Shown here: positions 43,001 through 51,427 of the stretch, piece by piece
How positions within the stretch are numbered: the first letter of the stretch is position 1
How the letters are laid out: each line of letters starts with the position of its first letter
From: CAIYZT01 sp031385445
GTDB taxonomy: Bacteria; Pseudomonadota; Alphaproteobacteria; Rhodobacterales; Rhodobacteraceae
Direction of reading: 5' to 3'
Assembly (NCBI GenBank): GCA_031385445.1
Contig: JANNBM010000056.1
Span: forward strand, 1 to 64,000
Length of the DNA stretch: 64,000 bases
Notes under the pieces: generated by a model
Seen by the model: the letters and a program-made list of their open reading frames with translations, nothing else
What the model was told of the DNA's origin: nothing
Database searches by the model: none
Translations under genes and position numbers: made by a program

Positions 43001-45239
43001 TCCGGCGCTTTGGGATGCTGCGATTGAGGCGTCTGACAGGTCGGCTTATCAGCTGTGCCGGGCGCATGTCGAAACGTTCAGGACCGGGCGTATCGTGCTG
43101 GTTTCGGCGCTGGGCGGGCATTTTGGCCGCGACCGCGCGCAAGCGGGCCTGATGATTGGCGGCGGCGGGCCAGGTCTTGCGAAATCGCTGCGCGAGGAAT
43201 GGCCGGACGCGCGGACCAAAGCGGTTGACCTTGACCCCTCGCAGCCCGTCAAGGCGCAGGTCGCCGCGCTTTTTGCCGAGCTCGCGGCACCCGAAGGGCG
43301 GATCGAGGTTGGATATCCGGGCGGTTCGCGCACCGTGTTTCGCGCCACCGAAACGGCCCTGCCTGAGGCGGTTCGTGCCGTGCCGCAAGGCGCTGTCATT
43401 CTGGCCACTGGCGGCGCGCGCGGCATCACCGCTGAAATTCTGCGCCCCTTCGCCAAGCCGGGGATCACGCTGGTTCTGATTGGGCGCTCTGCCCTTCCCG
43501 CAGCGGAATCTGAAGAGATGGCTGCCTTGACCGAGGTGGCGCAGATGCGCCGCCATCTGATGGAAACCGCGAAAGCCAAGGGCGCGGCGGTCACCCCCGC
43601 GCAGATGGAGCGGGCAATTTCCGGCATTCAGCGCGACCGCGAAATTCGCGCGAATATCGCCGATCTGACCGGGGCGGGCGCGGTTGTCGATTACCGGACG
43701 GCCGATATGGGCGATCCGGCCGAGGTAGCCGCCGTCATGGCGCAAATTCTGGCGCGCTACCCCGTGCTTTACGGCGTGATCCATGGCGCAGGCGTGATCG
43801 AAGACAAACGCATCAACGACAAGACGCCAGACAGCTGGAACCGGGTGGTTCTGCCGAAAGTTCTGGGCGCGTTGGCGCTGGCGCGGGCAGTCGATGCCGC
43901 GCCGCCCGCGTTCTTTTCGGTCTTTGCATCGGTGGCGGGGCGCTTTGGCAATTCTGGCCAAACCGACTATGCGGCGGCGAACGAGGTTTTGAACCGGCTG
44001 GCGGCGCAACTTGGGGCACAGTGGCCGCAAAGCCGGGTTGTTGCGGTGAATTGGGGGCCATGGGCGGGCACAAGGCATGGCGCGGGCATGGTTTCAGACG
44101 CGGTGCGGCTGAAATTTGAGGCGCAGGATGTGACATTGGTTGACCCCGAGGGCGGCGCCGAAGCGTTTCATGACGAGGTGCTGCGCGGTCCTTTGTCGGT
44201 GACGGATGTGGTTCTGGGCGCCGGCCCGTGGGAGCGGCACGAGCGTGACCGCGCCGGGGTCGAAACGCCCGCCGTTGCAGCCATTTCCGCCCCTGCCAAT
44301 GGTTTGCCCCTACTTCCGGATGCCCATCAGGAACCCGGTCCGCGCGGCGGCATCAAAGTGTCGCGTGTGCTGTCGTTGCAAAGTGATCCTTGGCTGGGCG
44401 AGCACCGTATCGGCGGGGTTCCGGTGCTGCCGTTGGCTTGCGCCACCGAAATGTGCGCCGAGGCTGCGGCGTTTATCTGGTCGGATTGGCAAGTGACCGG
44501 CTTGTCGGACCTGCGGGCACTTGCCGGGCTTCGGCTTGAAGGCGACGCGCCTTTGGCGGTGGATCTGATTGGCATGGGATCGGAACATGCCGACGCGACC
44601 GGCTTTTTCGCCCGTGTCGAGTTGCGCGGCGCCGGCGAGAAGGCCCGCGCGCATTACCGCGCTTCGGTGCAGATGCTGCCAAAAGGCGCGCAGGTGCCCG
44701 TCGACGAAGAGGCGCTGGCCGCCGCTTGGGAAATGCTGCGTTTTGCGCCTGCGGCAAGCCCGCTTTCGGCACAGAAAATCTATCGCGAGATGCTGTTTCA
44801 CGGACCGTCTTTCCAACTGATGAAACAGTTGCAGGGTCTTGATGCGCGCGGGGTGGCAATTTCAGTCAAAGACAGCCATCCGGGCAGTTTTGGTGCGGGC
44901 GGGTGGTTCTTTGACCCCGGCCTTCTGGACACGGCGGCGCAGCTGGCCTGGGTCTGGTCGATGGCCATCAGGGGCGAGCCTGCGCTGCCCAATGCGATCG
45001 GGCGGGCGGTTCGGCTTGGGCCGGGCGCGGCGGACCGGATGGTTTTGCGACTTCGGCCCGAGGCCGGGGCAAAGCAGGTGCTGGCCGATGTGGTGGTCGC
45101 CAATGCCGAAGGTGCGCCCATTTTGCTGATTGAATCGCTGGAGGCGACCTCGGATGCCGGGCTGAACCGGTTCTGCGGTTGGGCGGGGGAAATTCTGCCC
45201 GATGTCACCGATACCGCCCCGGCGGAGGCCGCCGAATGA
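37062..45239 (+). CDS. PUFA/polyketide synthase 1: NMO-NMO-KS-AT-ACP-KR-DH
   Basis: A 2725-residue type I synthase related to PfaA. Residues about 5-230 and 315-570 are two flavin-dependent nitronate-monooxygenase/PfaD-like barrels (KGHEAGGRVGE near 130; ECGGHVGP near 453) that would act as enoyl reductase. KS spans about 680-1130, with C874 in DAACGSSL, H1008 in EAHGTGT and H1048 in GHTKAAAG. AT spans about 1245-1610 with S1341 in GHSYGE. A Pro/Ala linker precedes a single ACP with phosphopantetheine S1831 (LGIDSIKR). KR has TGGARGI near 2115 and Y2303. DH is a double hotdog with H2448 (HRIGGVPVLP) and D2623 (DTAAQ). All catalytic residues look intact. Its stop overlaps the start of synthase 2 (ATGA). 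The ATG at 37062 is preceded by GAGGCAG. Confidence 0.9.
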   Translation: MHDDFKVLVLTPAGILDPSLAIAAARAGHTGVVNLELGPDLGCEAALDKLAEMTDGGWGVCHQDAEAAARIVGSYGARGLGLVILPAEVAFAKSELVLAMRAAGVQVLFEALEWDPRLCGALAADGIVLKGHEAGGRVGEATAFILLQQAIAAGPSGPVYVRGGVGLISVAAMRAGGAAGVVLDDQLLMLRESAMADRLSAGLKRFTGAETVLIEESAGGAQWRGIERPGSKSAQALRQALARAKGSDRAAIAAARFGWDEAAGQIAPIGQAATFAPDLAERFGNVAKVANAMLTQSAALVAEAARSPVWAEGQGVAAVHKTKWPIVQGPMTRVSDTAAFAEAVSTGGGLPMLALALMRPDAVDVLLAETAKRLKGQSWGVGLLGFAPSSLIKAQVEVSLRHGPSFALIAGGRPDQARALEADGIPSYLHVPSPRLLKMFLDQGAKRFVFEGRECGGHVGPMSSMILWDSMVRCLLDEVKTPQQAEGLCILFAGGIHDAASAAMVACFAAPLAARGIACGVLMGTAYLFTRESVESGTIVSGFQKVMLDCTKTVTLETGPGHASRAAMSGFADEFAGERVRLEGEGVSSEDQREALEGLTLGRLRLASKATERQGDALKKVPLKRQVSEGMYMTGQVAMLRSKITTVDALHREIAEGSAAKLDARAAARDREWSSDVRPQPVDIAIVGMSALLPGSDDLKAYWENLLDSVNAITEIPAHRWDWRIYFDEDPTARDKIYSRWGGFLKDMPFDPMRYGIPPRSIPAIDPLQLMTLEVARRCLDDAGFDGTDTTKTEQRLKTSIILGASGGAGDVGAQYAVRAEMPRFMGSLDDEAASHLPEWTEDSFAGILLNVAAGRAANRLDFGGVNYTVDAACGSSLAAVYQAVLELETGRSDMVLAGGIDTVQGPFGYLCFSKTRALSPRGRCSSFQDDADGIVISEGIAMVALKRLKDAERDGDRVYAVIKGVGGSSDGKAKSMTAPHPDGQIRALGRAYDMAGYSPATVGLFEAHGTGTVAGDTSEMTTVTRLLQQAGAEPKQAAIGSVKTLIGHTKAAAGISGLIKATLAVHHGVLPPHGRRAGPNARLKEADIPLYLADKPRPWISPKGLPRRAGVSAFGFGGTNFHVTLEEHALQRAIPALNPAARRRWKEELLLWRGPTRADLARQVAALEARLAAGFAPDLGDLAHTLATSAPARGLAASIVVGRGEDLTARLAGLSAHLSDGSKPLPPGASFSEKPMLTEGGKLALVFPGQGSQYPEMMSDIAVLMPEITASMALADETLGFALSRNILPAGVYDDAEMAVATAALTRTDIAQPALGAVEAGLWAVLASMGAKPDMAAGHSYGEFVALHAAGVMDRADLFRVSRARGQYMVEAAEGGDLGTMAAARGERAAIEALIKGIDGLCVANHNAPEQSILSGTRAAIEEAQKRGEAAGISIKPIQVGAAFHSPIVAPAEKRLAKFIAGMDLSAPRFAVYSNTTAQAYSADPAAIGRQLAAQLSRPVEFVAEIAKMYDDGARVFLTVGPKAAHANMVRQILGAAPHRSIAMDDEAGGLRGLLAAVGALLAEGAALDLSRLWAGRGLARVALDGPIPTLDPIGKHMWMLNGSGARPFGSPMNHVLTIEEIASRATKTSTALIAPPASPQIQQPLRAAMLPAPRPLTRMERPRMDMSPQDTSGLAPQVSGSAADFALAEFQTTMARFLETQERVMLAYLGAAPASAQPRQILRQVAPVARPMIAVTQVAAPMPAPAAMVAAPVPAPVAATLAPVSAPVSAPVAAPVAASAPAPVAVTAKGLDKAGISALLVGIVEDRTGYPGDMLGMDQSIEADLGIDSIKRVEIIGALLKGLPSAQGAAAAPISEALNEQKTLGGIIDKLTKHLETAGPFDLTGVENAEPKTSARPPRFVMIADTAGPVPAANLPVGRYLIVSNGTARDRPLRRMIAAAGSEAIIASPAMAQTLAGPFAGMIHLGAAELTALSLKDDPALWDAAIEASDRSAYQLCRAHVETFRTGRIVLVSALGGHFGRDRAQAGLMIGGGGPGLAKSLREEWPDARTKAVDLDPSQPVKAQVAALFAELAAPEGRIEVGYPGGSRTVFRATETALPEAVRAVPQGAVILATGGARGITAEILRPFAKPGITLVLIGRSALPAAESEEMAALTEVAQMRRHLMETAKAKGAAVTPAQMERAISGIQRDREIRANIADLTGAGAVVDYRTADMGDPAEVAAVMAQILARYPVLYGVIHGAGVIEDKRINDKTPDSWNRVVLPKVLGALALARAVDAAPPAFFSVFASVAGRFGNSGQTDYAAANEVLNRLAAQLGAQWPQSRVVAVNWGPWAGTRHGAGMVSDAVRLKFEAQDVTLVDPEGGAEAFHDEVLRGPLSVTDVVLGAGPWERHERDRAGVETPAVAAISAPANGLPLLPDAHQEPGPRGGIKVSRVLSLQSDPWLGEHRIGGVPVLPLACATEMCAEAAAFIWSDWQVTGLSDLRALAGLRLEGDAPLAVDLIGMGSEHADATGFFARVELRGAGEKARAHYRASVQMLPKGAQVPVDEEALAAAWEMLRFAPAASPLSAQKIYREMLFHGPSFQLMKQLQGLDARGVAISVKDSHPGSFGAGGWFFDPGLLDTAAQLAWVWSMAIRGEPALPNAIGRAVRLGPGAADRMVLRLRPEAGAKQVLADVVVANAEGAPILLIESLEATSDAGLNRFCGWAGEILPDVTDTAPAEAAE

Positions 45240-48200
45240 CCAGCAAGACCAGCGGCGATATCGCCATTGTCGGCATGGCTTGCCTGTTTCCGGGGGCCGA
45301 TACCCCGCAGCGGTTTTGGGCAAACATCTGCCAAAAGCTTGAATTTGTGGGCGAACCTTTGCCCGCCTGGGATGCGGAGCGGTATCTGCAAGCCACCGGC
45401 ACCTCTTTTGTGCCAACCGCGCGCGGCGGTTATCTGGGCGAGGCGTTTGCCGCCGATCCGGCCGAGATGGGGGTGATGCCTTCGTCGGTTGACGGATCGG
45501 AACCGGACCAGTTTCTGGCCCTGCGCATCGCCAAGGCGGCACTGGCCGATGCGGGCGCGCTGCATCTGGATCATACGAAAACCGGCGTCATTCTGGGACA
45601 TTCGACCTATTTGCACCGGGGCAACGCGGCGGTTGTGCAGCACGGCGTGGTGCTGGACCAGACCCGCGCGCTTTTGGGCCAGCTTTTGCCCGGCGCCGAC
45701 CCTGCGGTGCTGGACAGGGTGCGGGCCGAACTGGCCAGCCGCCTGCCGCAGTTCAACGCCGACACTGCGCCGGGCCTTGTGCCCAATGTGATGACCGGGC
45801 GGATCGCGAACAAGCTGGACTTGCGCGGGCCGAACTATCTGATTGACGCCGCTTGTTCGTCGTCCTTGCTGGCCGTTCAGGCCGCGATGCACGAATTGCG
45901 CGCAGGCCGGTCAGACATGATGCTTGCGGGCGGGGTGAATGCCTCGATCTCGGCAGAAGTTTACATGGTGTTCCACCAACTTGGCGCTTTGGCCAAATGC
46001 GGCGCTGTGCGCCCCTTCACCGAAGGCGGCGATGGCACGCTTTTGGGCGAAGGTTTGGGCGTGCTGGCGCTGAAACGGCTGGACGATGCCCTGGCCAGCG
46101 GCGAGCGGATTTATGCGGTGATCAAGGGGATCGGCCAATCGTCGGATGGGCGCGGCGGCGGGCTTTTGGCGCCGCGGCTGGAAGGCGAAATGCTGGCCAT
46201 CGAACGAGCGCTGCAAGACGCGGGCCTGCCATCGGTCGCGCCCGGTTTGATCGAGGCGCATGGCACCGGCATCCCGCTGGGCGACCGGACCGAGATCAAC
46301 GCGCTGCGCGGAATGTATGGCGCGCGGGCCGATGACCGGCTTCCGCGCACGGCGATCGGATCGGTCAAGTCGATGATCGGGCACTGCATTCCGGCAGCGG
46401 GGGCGGCGGGCATGATCAAGGCCTCGCTGGCGCTTTATCACCGCACGCTACCGCCAACGATTTCGGGCAAGGTGCGCGAAGGTTTGGGGATCGAGACGAC
46501 CCAGCTGTACCTGAACACCGAAACCCGGCCATGGATTTCGGCGCCAACGGAAAAGCGGCGGGCGGCGGTGAATGCCTTTGGCTTTGGCGGGATCAACGCG
46601 CATGTGCTGCTGGAAGAGCCGCCAAGTGCGGCCCCAACCCCGCGTCACTGGGACGAGGAATTGGTCATCCTGTCGGCCCAAACGCCTGCGGATCTGGCCA
46701 TTGCGGCCCGCTCTTTGGCGACAGCGGCACAGCGGCACAGCGCCCTGTCCCTCGCCGATATTGCCTATGCGGCAGTGTCCGGGGCGGGCGACGGCCCGGC
46801 GCGGCTGGCGTTGACCGCAAACAGCCCGGCGGATCTGATCGACAAGTTGGGCAAAGCTGCCGAGCGGCTGGAGGCTGGGAAGACCAGCCTGAAAATGCGC
46901 TCGGGCGTTTTTGCCGAGGCGGGACCGCTTGACGGTAAACTCGCGTTCATATTCCCCGGTGAAGGCGCGCAGTATCAAGGGATGCTGCAATCGGCGCTGA
47001 CGGTTTTGCCCGAAGCGCGGGAGTGGTTTGATTTCTGGGACGGGCTGTTCCCGAACCGGCCCTTCCCGCCCTCTGCATCGGTTTTCCCGCCCCCAACGAC
47101 GCTGGACCCTGCGCTTGGCAAAGAGCTTTCCGAACAGTTGTTCGGATTGGAACTGGGGTCCGAATCCGTTTTCATCGCGGCGCAGGCGCTTTTGGCCGTG
47201 ACAGAGCGGCTTGGCCTTTCGCCGGACGCGGTTGTCGGGCATTCCAGCGGCGAGCATTCGGCACTTGCGGCGGCGGGGGTGCTTGGGCAAACCGGAACTG
47301 CGCAGGACCGCGAAGACTTTGCAAAACGCATCCAGTCTTTGAACCAGCTGTATCAGGCGATGGATGCGGCGGGCGGTATCGTTGGCGGCGCGCTTTTGAC
47401 GGTGGGCGCGGTGGCGCGCGATCATATCCTGAAGATGGTCGCCAAGGACCCGGCCATCCACCTGGCGCTGGACAATTGCGAGCATCAGGCGGTGCTTTAC
47501 GGCAGCCGCGCGAAGATGGAAGAAGCCGCGATCGGCCTGCGCGCGATGGGCGGCATGTGCGTGTTTTTGCCGATCGAGCGCGCCTATCATACGCCCCTTT
47601 TTGGCGATGTGGCGGCGCAGGTCGAGGCGGTTTATCGCGGAATGGAATTCCGGCCGCCAAAGCTGCCGATTTATTCGTGCATGACCGCCGCACCGATGCC
47701 CGCCGATCCTGTGGACATCCGCATTCTTGCCGCGGGTCAATGGGCATCGCGCGTGCGGTTTACCGAGACGGTTGAACAGCTTTATGCCGATGGCGTGCGA
47801 CTGTTCCTTGAGGTCGGGCCATCGGCCAACCTGACCGGTTTCGTTGAGGATACTTTGAAGGGGCGGCCGGCGGTCGTGCTGGCCATGGACAGCCGGCGCA
47901 AGACCGGGCTGGGGCAGATGCTGCAAAGCCTTGGGCGGCTTTGGGTCGCGGGGCGCGATTTTTCGGTGTCGGCGCTGTTTGATGGGCGCGGCCTGACCCT
48001 GCAGGACTTGGCGGCCCCGCCCGCAAAATCCAGAGCGCGGTTTATCGACAATTCGCTGCCCTTTGTCCGTTTGCCGCAGGATGTGGCCGAGGGGCTGGCC
48101 CGGGATATCGCCGCGTCGATGCCGCAGAGCGGTCCTGCGCGCGCGCCCATTCCTGTTCAAACACGTCAGGCGATGGCGCCGGTGACGGCCCGTGCAGTTG

Positions 48201-49939
48201 ACTCCACGGACGCATTGTCGGGGCATTTCGGATTGATGCAGCAGTTCCTGGGAATGGAAGCCAGCGTGATGGAGGCGGCCTTTGGCGCGCCGCAGATTGC
48301 GATGGCCGCGCCCGAATTGCCGTTGCTGCACCGCATCGTGGCGCTGGACGGCGACACCCTGACGGCAGAAACCGATTTTGACCCCGCGCGGGACCCGTTC
48401 ATCGCGCATCATGTATTCTACACCTCCTTCGTATCCGATGCCGACCACGGGCTGACCGCGCTGCCGGTTTTGCCGCTCGCGGTCAGCCTTGAACTGGTGG
48501 CTGAGGCGACTTTAGCGCTTTTGGGCGCGGCCCCGACGCGGCTGGAACAGGTGCGCGCGCGCGACTGGGTCAGCTTTGACGACGGCGCGGCGACGTTGAC
48601 GATCAAGGCGCTGCGGCTGTCGCCTTTCGGTGCTGCGGTGCAAATCCTGCGCGGCGAGCGGGTGCTGTTTGAAGCGCAGGGCTGGACAGATATCCTAGCC
48701 CCGGCGCCCGATCTGCCGATGCTGACCGCGCCGCGCGCGCCGACATGGTCGGACGATCAACTTTACACCACGGGCATGTTTCACGGCCCGCTGTTTCACG
48801 GCGTTGCCAGTCTTCAGGCTTGGGATGACGGCGGGCTTGATGCGGTTCTGGCGGACACCTCGCTGGCCGGATTTATGCAGGAACCGGGGCACGAGGCGGG
48901 GCTGTTGTTGAACCCGGTGCTGCTGGACATGATCGGGCATGTCACGGCGTTCTGGATTGCCCAGGGGCTTGGCACCGATTTCAGTTCGTTCCCGTCGTCC
49001 ATCGACCGGATTGATCTGACCGCCGCCCGCGCAGAGGACACCTCTGGCGGGCGCATTTCGGGGCGTATCCGGTTTCAGGACGCCGAAGGACGCGCGGCCC
49101 CGGCGGGCGATGCGCGGTTCTTGCAAGGCGATTACGAAGGCCGTGGGCCGGACGGGGCGCTTTTGTTTCGCGTGTCAGGCTGGCGGGATCGGTTTTTTCG
49201 GGTGCCGCACGCGTTTTACGAGGCACGCTATCGCCCGCGTGAGGCGTGGTATGGCGCGCCGCTGCCCGGGTTCGATGCTTCGGCGCTTGTCTGGCAAGTG
49301 CCTGCTTTTCCACCGGGATTTCTGGACGATGCGGGCGGTATCTGGCAGCGCGTTTTGGCGGCAACCGTGCTTTGCCGGGCTGAACGTGCCAGCTTTGCCG
49401 CGATGAGCGGCCCGATGAAACGTCGCCGCGATTGGCTGATGGGGCGGATTGCGGCGAAAGAGGCGATCAAGGCTTGGGTTTTGCAGCAAAACGGGATCAC
49501 CTTGTTGCCTGCGGATATCGAAATTCTGGCCGAGGCGGAGGGCAGGCCCTTTGCCCGCATCCTGAGCCATCCAGATGTGCCGGTGCCGATGATTTCAATC
49601 GCGCATTCGTCAGGCGCGGCGGTGGCGGCAGCGGCCTTGGGCCCGGTTGGGGCGGATTTTGAATATCTGACGTCGGTCGATGCGGCCCTGCTAGCCGAGG
49701 GCGGTTTTTCGAGCGAAGAGCGCGCCGCCATGGGGTCCAGCGCCGAAGATTTACTGTCCGGATGGTGCGCAAAAGAGGCGGCCGCAAAGTCGGCAGGCAC
49801 CGGATTGACCGGGCGGCCCAAAAGTTTTGTGCTGTTCCAAGACCAAGGCGGGCAGCGGGTGCGCCGCCCTGACGGATCGGAAGTGTCGGTTCAGGTTTCG
49901 GCCCAAGGCGGGGCTGTTGTGGCCGTCGCCCTTGGTTGA
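45236..49939 (+). CDS. PUFA/polyketide synthase 2: KS-AT-DH-PPTase
   Basis: A 1567-residue partner synthase. KS (about 7-445) has C207 in DAACSSSL, H342 in EAHGTGI and H383 in GHCIPAAG, so it is a complete condensing enzyme rather than a chain-length factor. AT (about 565-880) has FPGEGAQ and S670 in GHSSGE. A double-hotdog DH-like region (about 1010-1290) has H1071 in DHGLTALPVLP and D1231 in LLDMIGH; the usual HxxxG glycine is Ala. The C-terminus (about 1350-1567) is a 4'-phosphopantetheinyl transferase with D1474-x-E1476 and WCAKEAAAK (K1513, E1514), which would activate the carrier proteins. It starts at the ATG overlapping the synthase 1 stop. No ACP or thioesterase domain is present. 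Confidence 0.9.
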   Translation: MTSKTSGDIAIVGMACLFPGADTPQRFWANICQKLEFVGEPLPAWDAERYLQATGTSFVPTARGGYLGEAFAADPAEMGVMPSSVDGSEPDQFLALRIAKAALADAGALHLDHTKTGVILGHSTYLHRGNAAVVQHGVVLDQTRALLGQLLPGADPAVLDRVRAELASRLPQFNADTAPGLVPNVMTGRIANKLDLRGPNYLIDAACSSSLLAVQAAMHELRAGRSDMMLAGGVNASISAEVYMVFHQLGALAKCGAVRPFTEGGDGTLLGEGLGVLALKRLDDALASGERIYAVIKGIGQSSDGRGGGLLAPRLEGEMLAIERALQDAGLPSVAPGLIEAHGTGIPLGDRTEINALRGMYGARADDRLPRTAIGSVKSMIGHCIPAAGAAGMIKASLALYHRTLPPTISGKVREGLGIETTQLYLNTETRPWISAPTEKRRAAVNAFGFGGINAHVLLEEPPSAAPTPRHWDEELVILSAQTPADLAIAARSLATAAQRHSALSLADIAYAAVSGAGDGPARLALTANSPADLIDKLGKAAERLEAGKTSLKMRSGVFAEAGPLDGKLAFIFPGEGAQYQGMLQSALTVLPEAREWFDFWDGLFPNRPFPPSASVFPPPTTLDPALGKELSEQLFGLELGSESVFIAAQALLAVTERLGLSPDAVVGHSSGEHSALAAAGVLGQTGTAQDREDFAKRIQSLNQLYQAMDAAGGIVGGALLTVGAVARDHILKMVAKDPAIHLALDNCEHQAVLYGSRAKMEEAAIGLRAMGGMCVFLPIERAYHTPLFGDVAAQVEAVYRGMEFRPPKLPIYSCMTAAPMPADPVDIRILAAGQWASRVRFTETVEQLYADGVRLFLEVGPSANLTGFVEDTLKGRPAVVLAMDSRRKTGLGQMLQSLGRLWVAGRDFSVSALFDGRGLTLQDLAAPPAKSRARFIDNSLPFVRLPQDVAEGLARDIAASMPQSGPARAPIPVQTRQAMAPVTARAVDSTDALSGHFGLMQQFLGMEASVMEAAFGAPQIAMAAPELPLLHRIVALDGDTLTAETDFDPARDPFIAHHVFYTSFVSDADHGLTALPVLPLAVSLELVAEATLALLGAAPTRLEQVRARDWVSFDDGAATLTIKALRLSPFGAAVQILRGERVLFEAQGWTDILAPAPDLPMLTAPRAPTWSDDQLYTTGMFHGPLFHGVASLQAWDDGGLDAVLADTSLAGFMQEPGHEAGLLLNPVLLDMIGHVTAFWIAQGLGTDFSSFPSSIDRIDLTAARAEDTSGGRISGRIRFQDAEGRAAPAGDARFLQGDYEGRGPDGALLFRVSGWRDRFFRVPHAFYEARYRPREAWYGAPLPGFDASALVWQVPAFPPGFLDDAGGIWQRVLAATVLCRAERASFAAMSGPMKRRRDWLMGRIAAKEAIKAWVLQQNGITLLPADIEILAEAEGRPFARILSHPDVPVPMISIAHSSGAAVAAAALGPVGADFEYLTSVDAALLAEGGFSSEERAAMGSSAEDLLSGWCAKEAAAKSAGTGLTGRPKSFVLFQDQGGQRVRRPDGSEVSVQVSAQGGAVVAVALG

Positions 49940-49972
49940 TGCCGTTCAGATCTTGACCGCAGCGCGTTAAGT

Positions 49973-51418
49973 CTAGGCCTTCTTGCGCCGTCTGGCGCGG
50001 GGTTCCGGCGAGATTTGGGCGTCTGGGCTCTGGGCGGTAACACTCCGTCCGCGCCAGACGTCAAACCCGGTCGGCTCATCGCCAACGATGTCCGCATTGC
50101 CGCGCAGCTTGGCCTGAAAAGAGATCAGTTTGGTGTGGTTCAGCGTGCCGACGAACAGGCCGTGGTCGGTGGACAGCAGCGTTCTGACGCCGCAGCCCAT
50201 CGAATTTCCGCCGCCCTGATCCATCACCTTTGTCCAGTCGTCGCCGTCCTCGCTGGCCCAAAGCTCGTATCCACCCTTGATCGCCGCGCTGCCCCGCGCC
50301 ATCGCCCAAGCATTCGGTTCCCAGTTATGGGTGCCGGCATACAGCGTGCCGTCGTGCGTGGTCATCGCCCAGATCACCGAATTATACGGATTGTCAAAGC
50401 CGGGCCCCATCGCAGAAAACGGCACTTTGAAACCATCGGGCGAAAATCGCGGCTCGCCCATGATCAAGTCCCAGCTTTTATCGGCGCGCACCCGGATAAG
50501 TTCGGCAGCCGAGGGGCCAATGTCATTGTCGATGTCCACGCCAAAGCCCGGAATGCCCGAGCCGACGTAAAGATCGCCGTTGAATTCGGTCATCGCGCCG
50601 GTCGAAACGCTGTGATTGAACCGGAACGCCCCGTCGGTCAACACGCGCTCCCAGGTCAAGGGCGCATCGCCTTGACCGTCCGTTCGCCAAAGCTGAAAGC
50701 CGCGTTTTGGGCTGCCCGTTCCGGCATAGACAAAGCCATGCGCGGCGGTCATCGAAAACACGCCCTCGTTCAGCGGATCGTCGAAGTCAGGCAAATTCGC
50801 CTCGGCCCAGGTGCCCGACGCAGGGTCTTCGGACATGAAGATCAGGGCGCGCGGGGCAAGATTTCGGTCAATCCGCTCTTCGGTGATCGTGCCCACGGGC
50901 GCGACAAAGATCCGATTGCCAAGCACAGTCAAAGCGCGAAACGACATCACCGTGTCGTCGCCCAATCCCGGGGCCGCCACCGATTCGAATTTCACCCCAT
51001 CTTCGGAGCGCAGGATATTGCCGCCCCAGATCGACATGGTTCCGACATACAGACAGGGCGCTTTGTCGGATTTGCCTTGAAAAACCGCCATGCTGCGCAG
51101 GCCGAAATCACGGCCCATCTTTTCAGCCTCGGCTTCCTGACGGCGGCGGCCACCGCCCCCACCCGTTGACAGCCAGGTAGACCGCGCCTTGATCCGGTCA
51201 TCCATCTTGAAAACCGGCGATTCCCAGACGATTTCCCACACCTCAGTGGCGGGATCAAACCGCAGGATGCGGGCGCGGTCGTCGGGCGATTTGGTCGAAG
51301 GCGCAGAGGTGCCGACATAGACAAAGCCGTTAAAGGCCGCCATCGAATGCGCCAAAGTCGAGCCCGGGTTGCCAAACCCGCCATCAATCAGCTTTTCAAA
51401 ACTCTCAGGGTTCAACAT
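49973..51418 (-). CDS. Beta-propeller protein of unknown function, paralogue 1
   Basis: A 481-residue protein with repeating blades of the type SMAAFNGFVYVGTS, LYVGTMSIWGGNILRSEDG, MTAAHGFVYAGTGSPKRGFQLW, MTEFNGDLYVGSGIPGFG and LLSTDHGLFVGTLNHT, i.e. a six- or seven-bladed Kelch-like propeller without signal peptide. It shares layout and phrases with the propeller at 59349-60869 (DNPYN, WAMTTHDG/WAMTEHDG, RTLLST/RNLLST), so the two are paralogues within one cluster. It is convergent with synthase 2 and followed on its strand, 9 bases upstream, by the sulfotransferase. No catalytic motif recognised; a sugar- or lipid-binding or modifying role is inference. Confidence 0.75.
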   Translation of the reverse strand: MLNPESFEKLIDGGFGNPGSTLAHSMAAFNGFVYVGTSAPSTKSPDDRARILRFDPATEVWEIVWESPVFKMDDRIKARSTWLSTGGGGGRRRQEAEAEKMGRDFGLRSMAVFQGKSDKAPCLYVGTMSIWGGNILRSEDGVKFESVAAPGLGDDTVMSFRALTVLGNRIFVAPVGTITEERIDRNLAPRALIFMSEDPASGTWAEANLPDFDDPLNEGVFSMTAAHGFVYAGTGSPKRGFQLWRTDGQGDAPLTWERVLTDGAFRFNHSVSTGAMTEFNGDLYVGSGIPGFGVDIDNDIGPSAAELIRVRADKSWDLIMGEPRFSPDGFKVPFSAMGPGFDNPYNSVIWAMTTHDGTLYAGTHNWEPNAWAMARGSAAIKGGYELWASEDGDDWTKVMDQGGGNSMGCGVRTLLSTDHGLFVGTLNHTKLISFQAKLRGNADIVGDEPTGFDVWRGRSVTAQSPDAQISPEPRARRRKKA

Positions 51419-51427
51419 GCCGATGCC

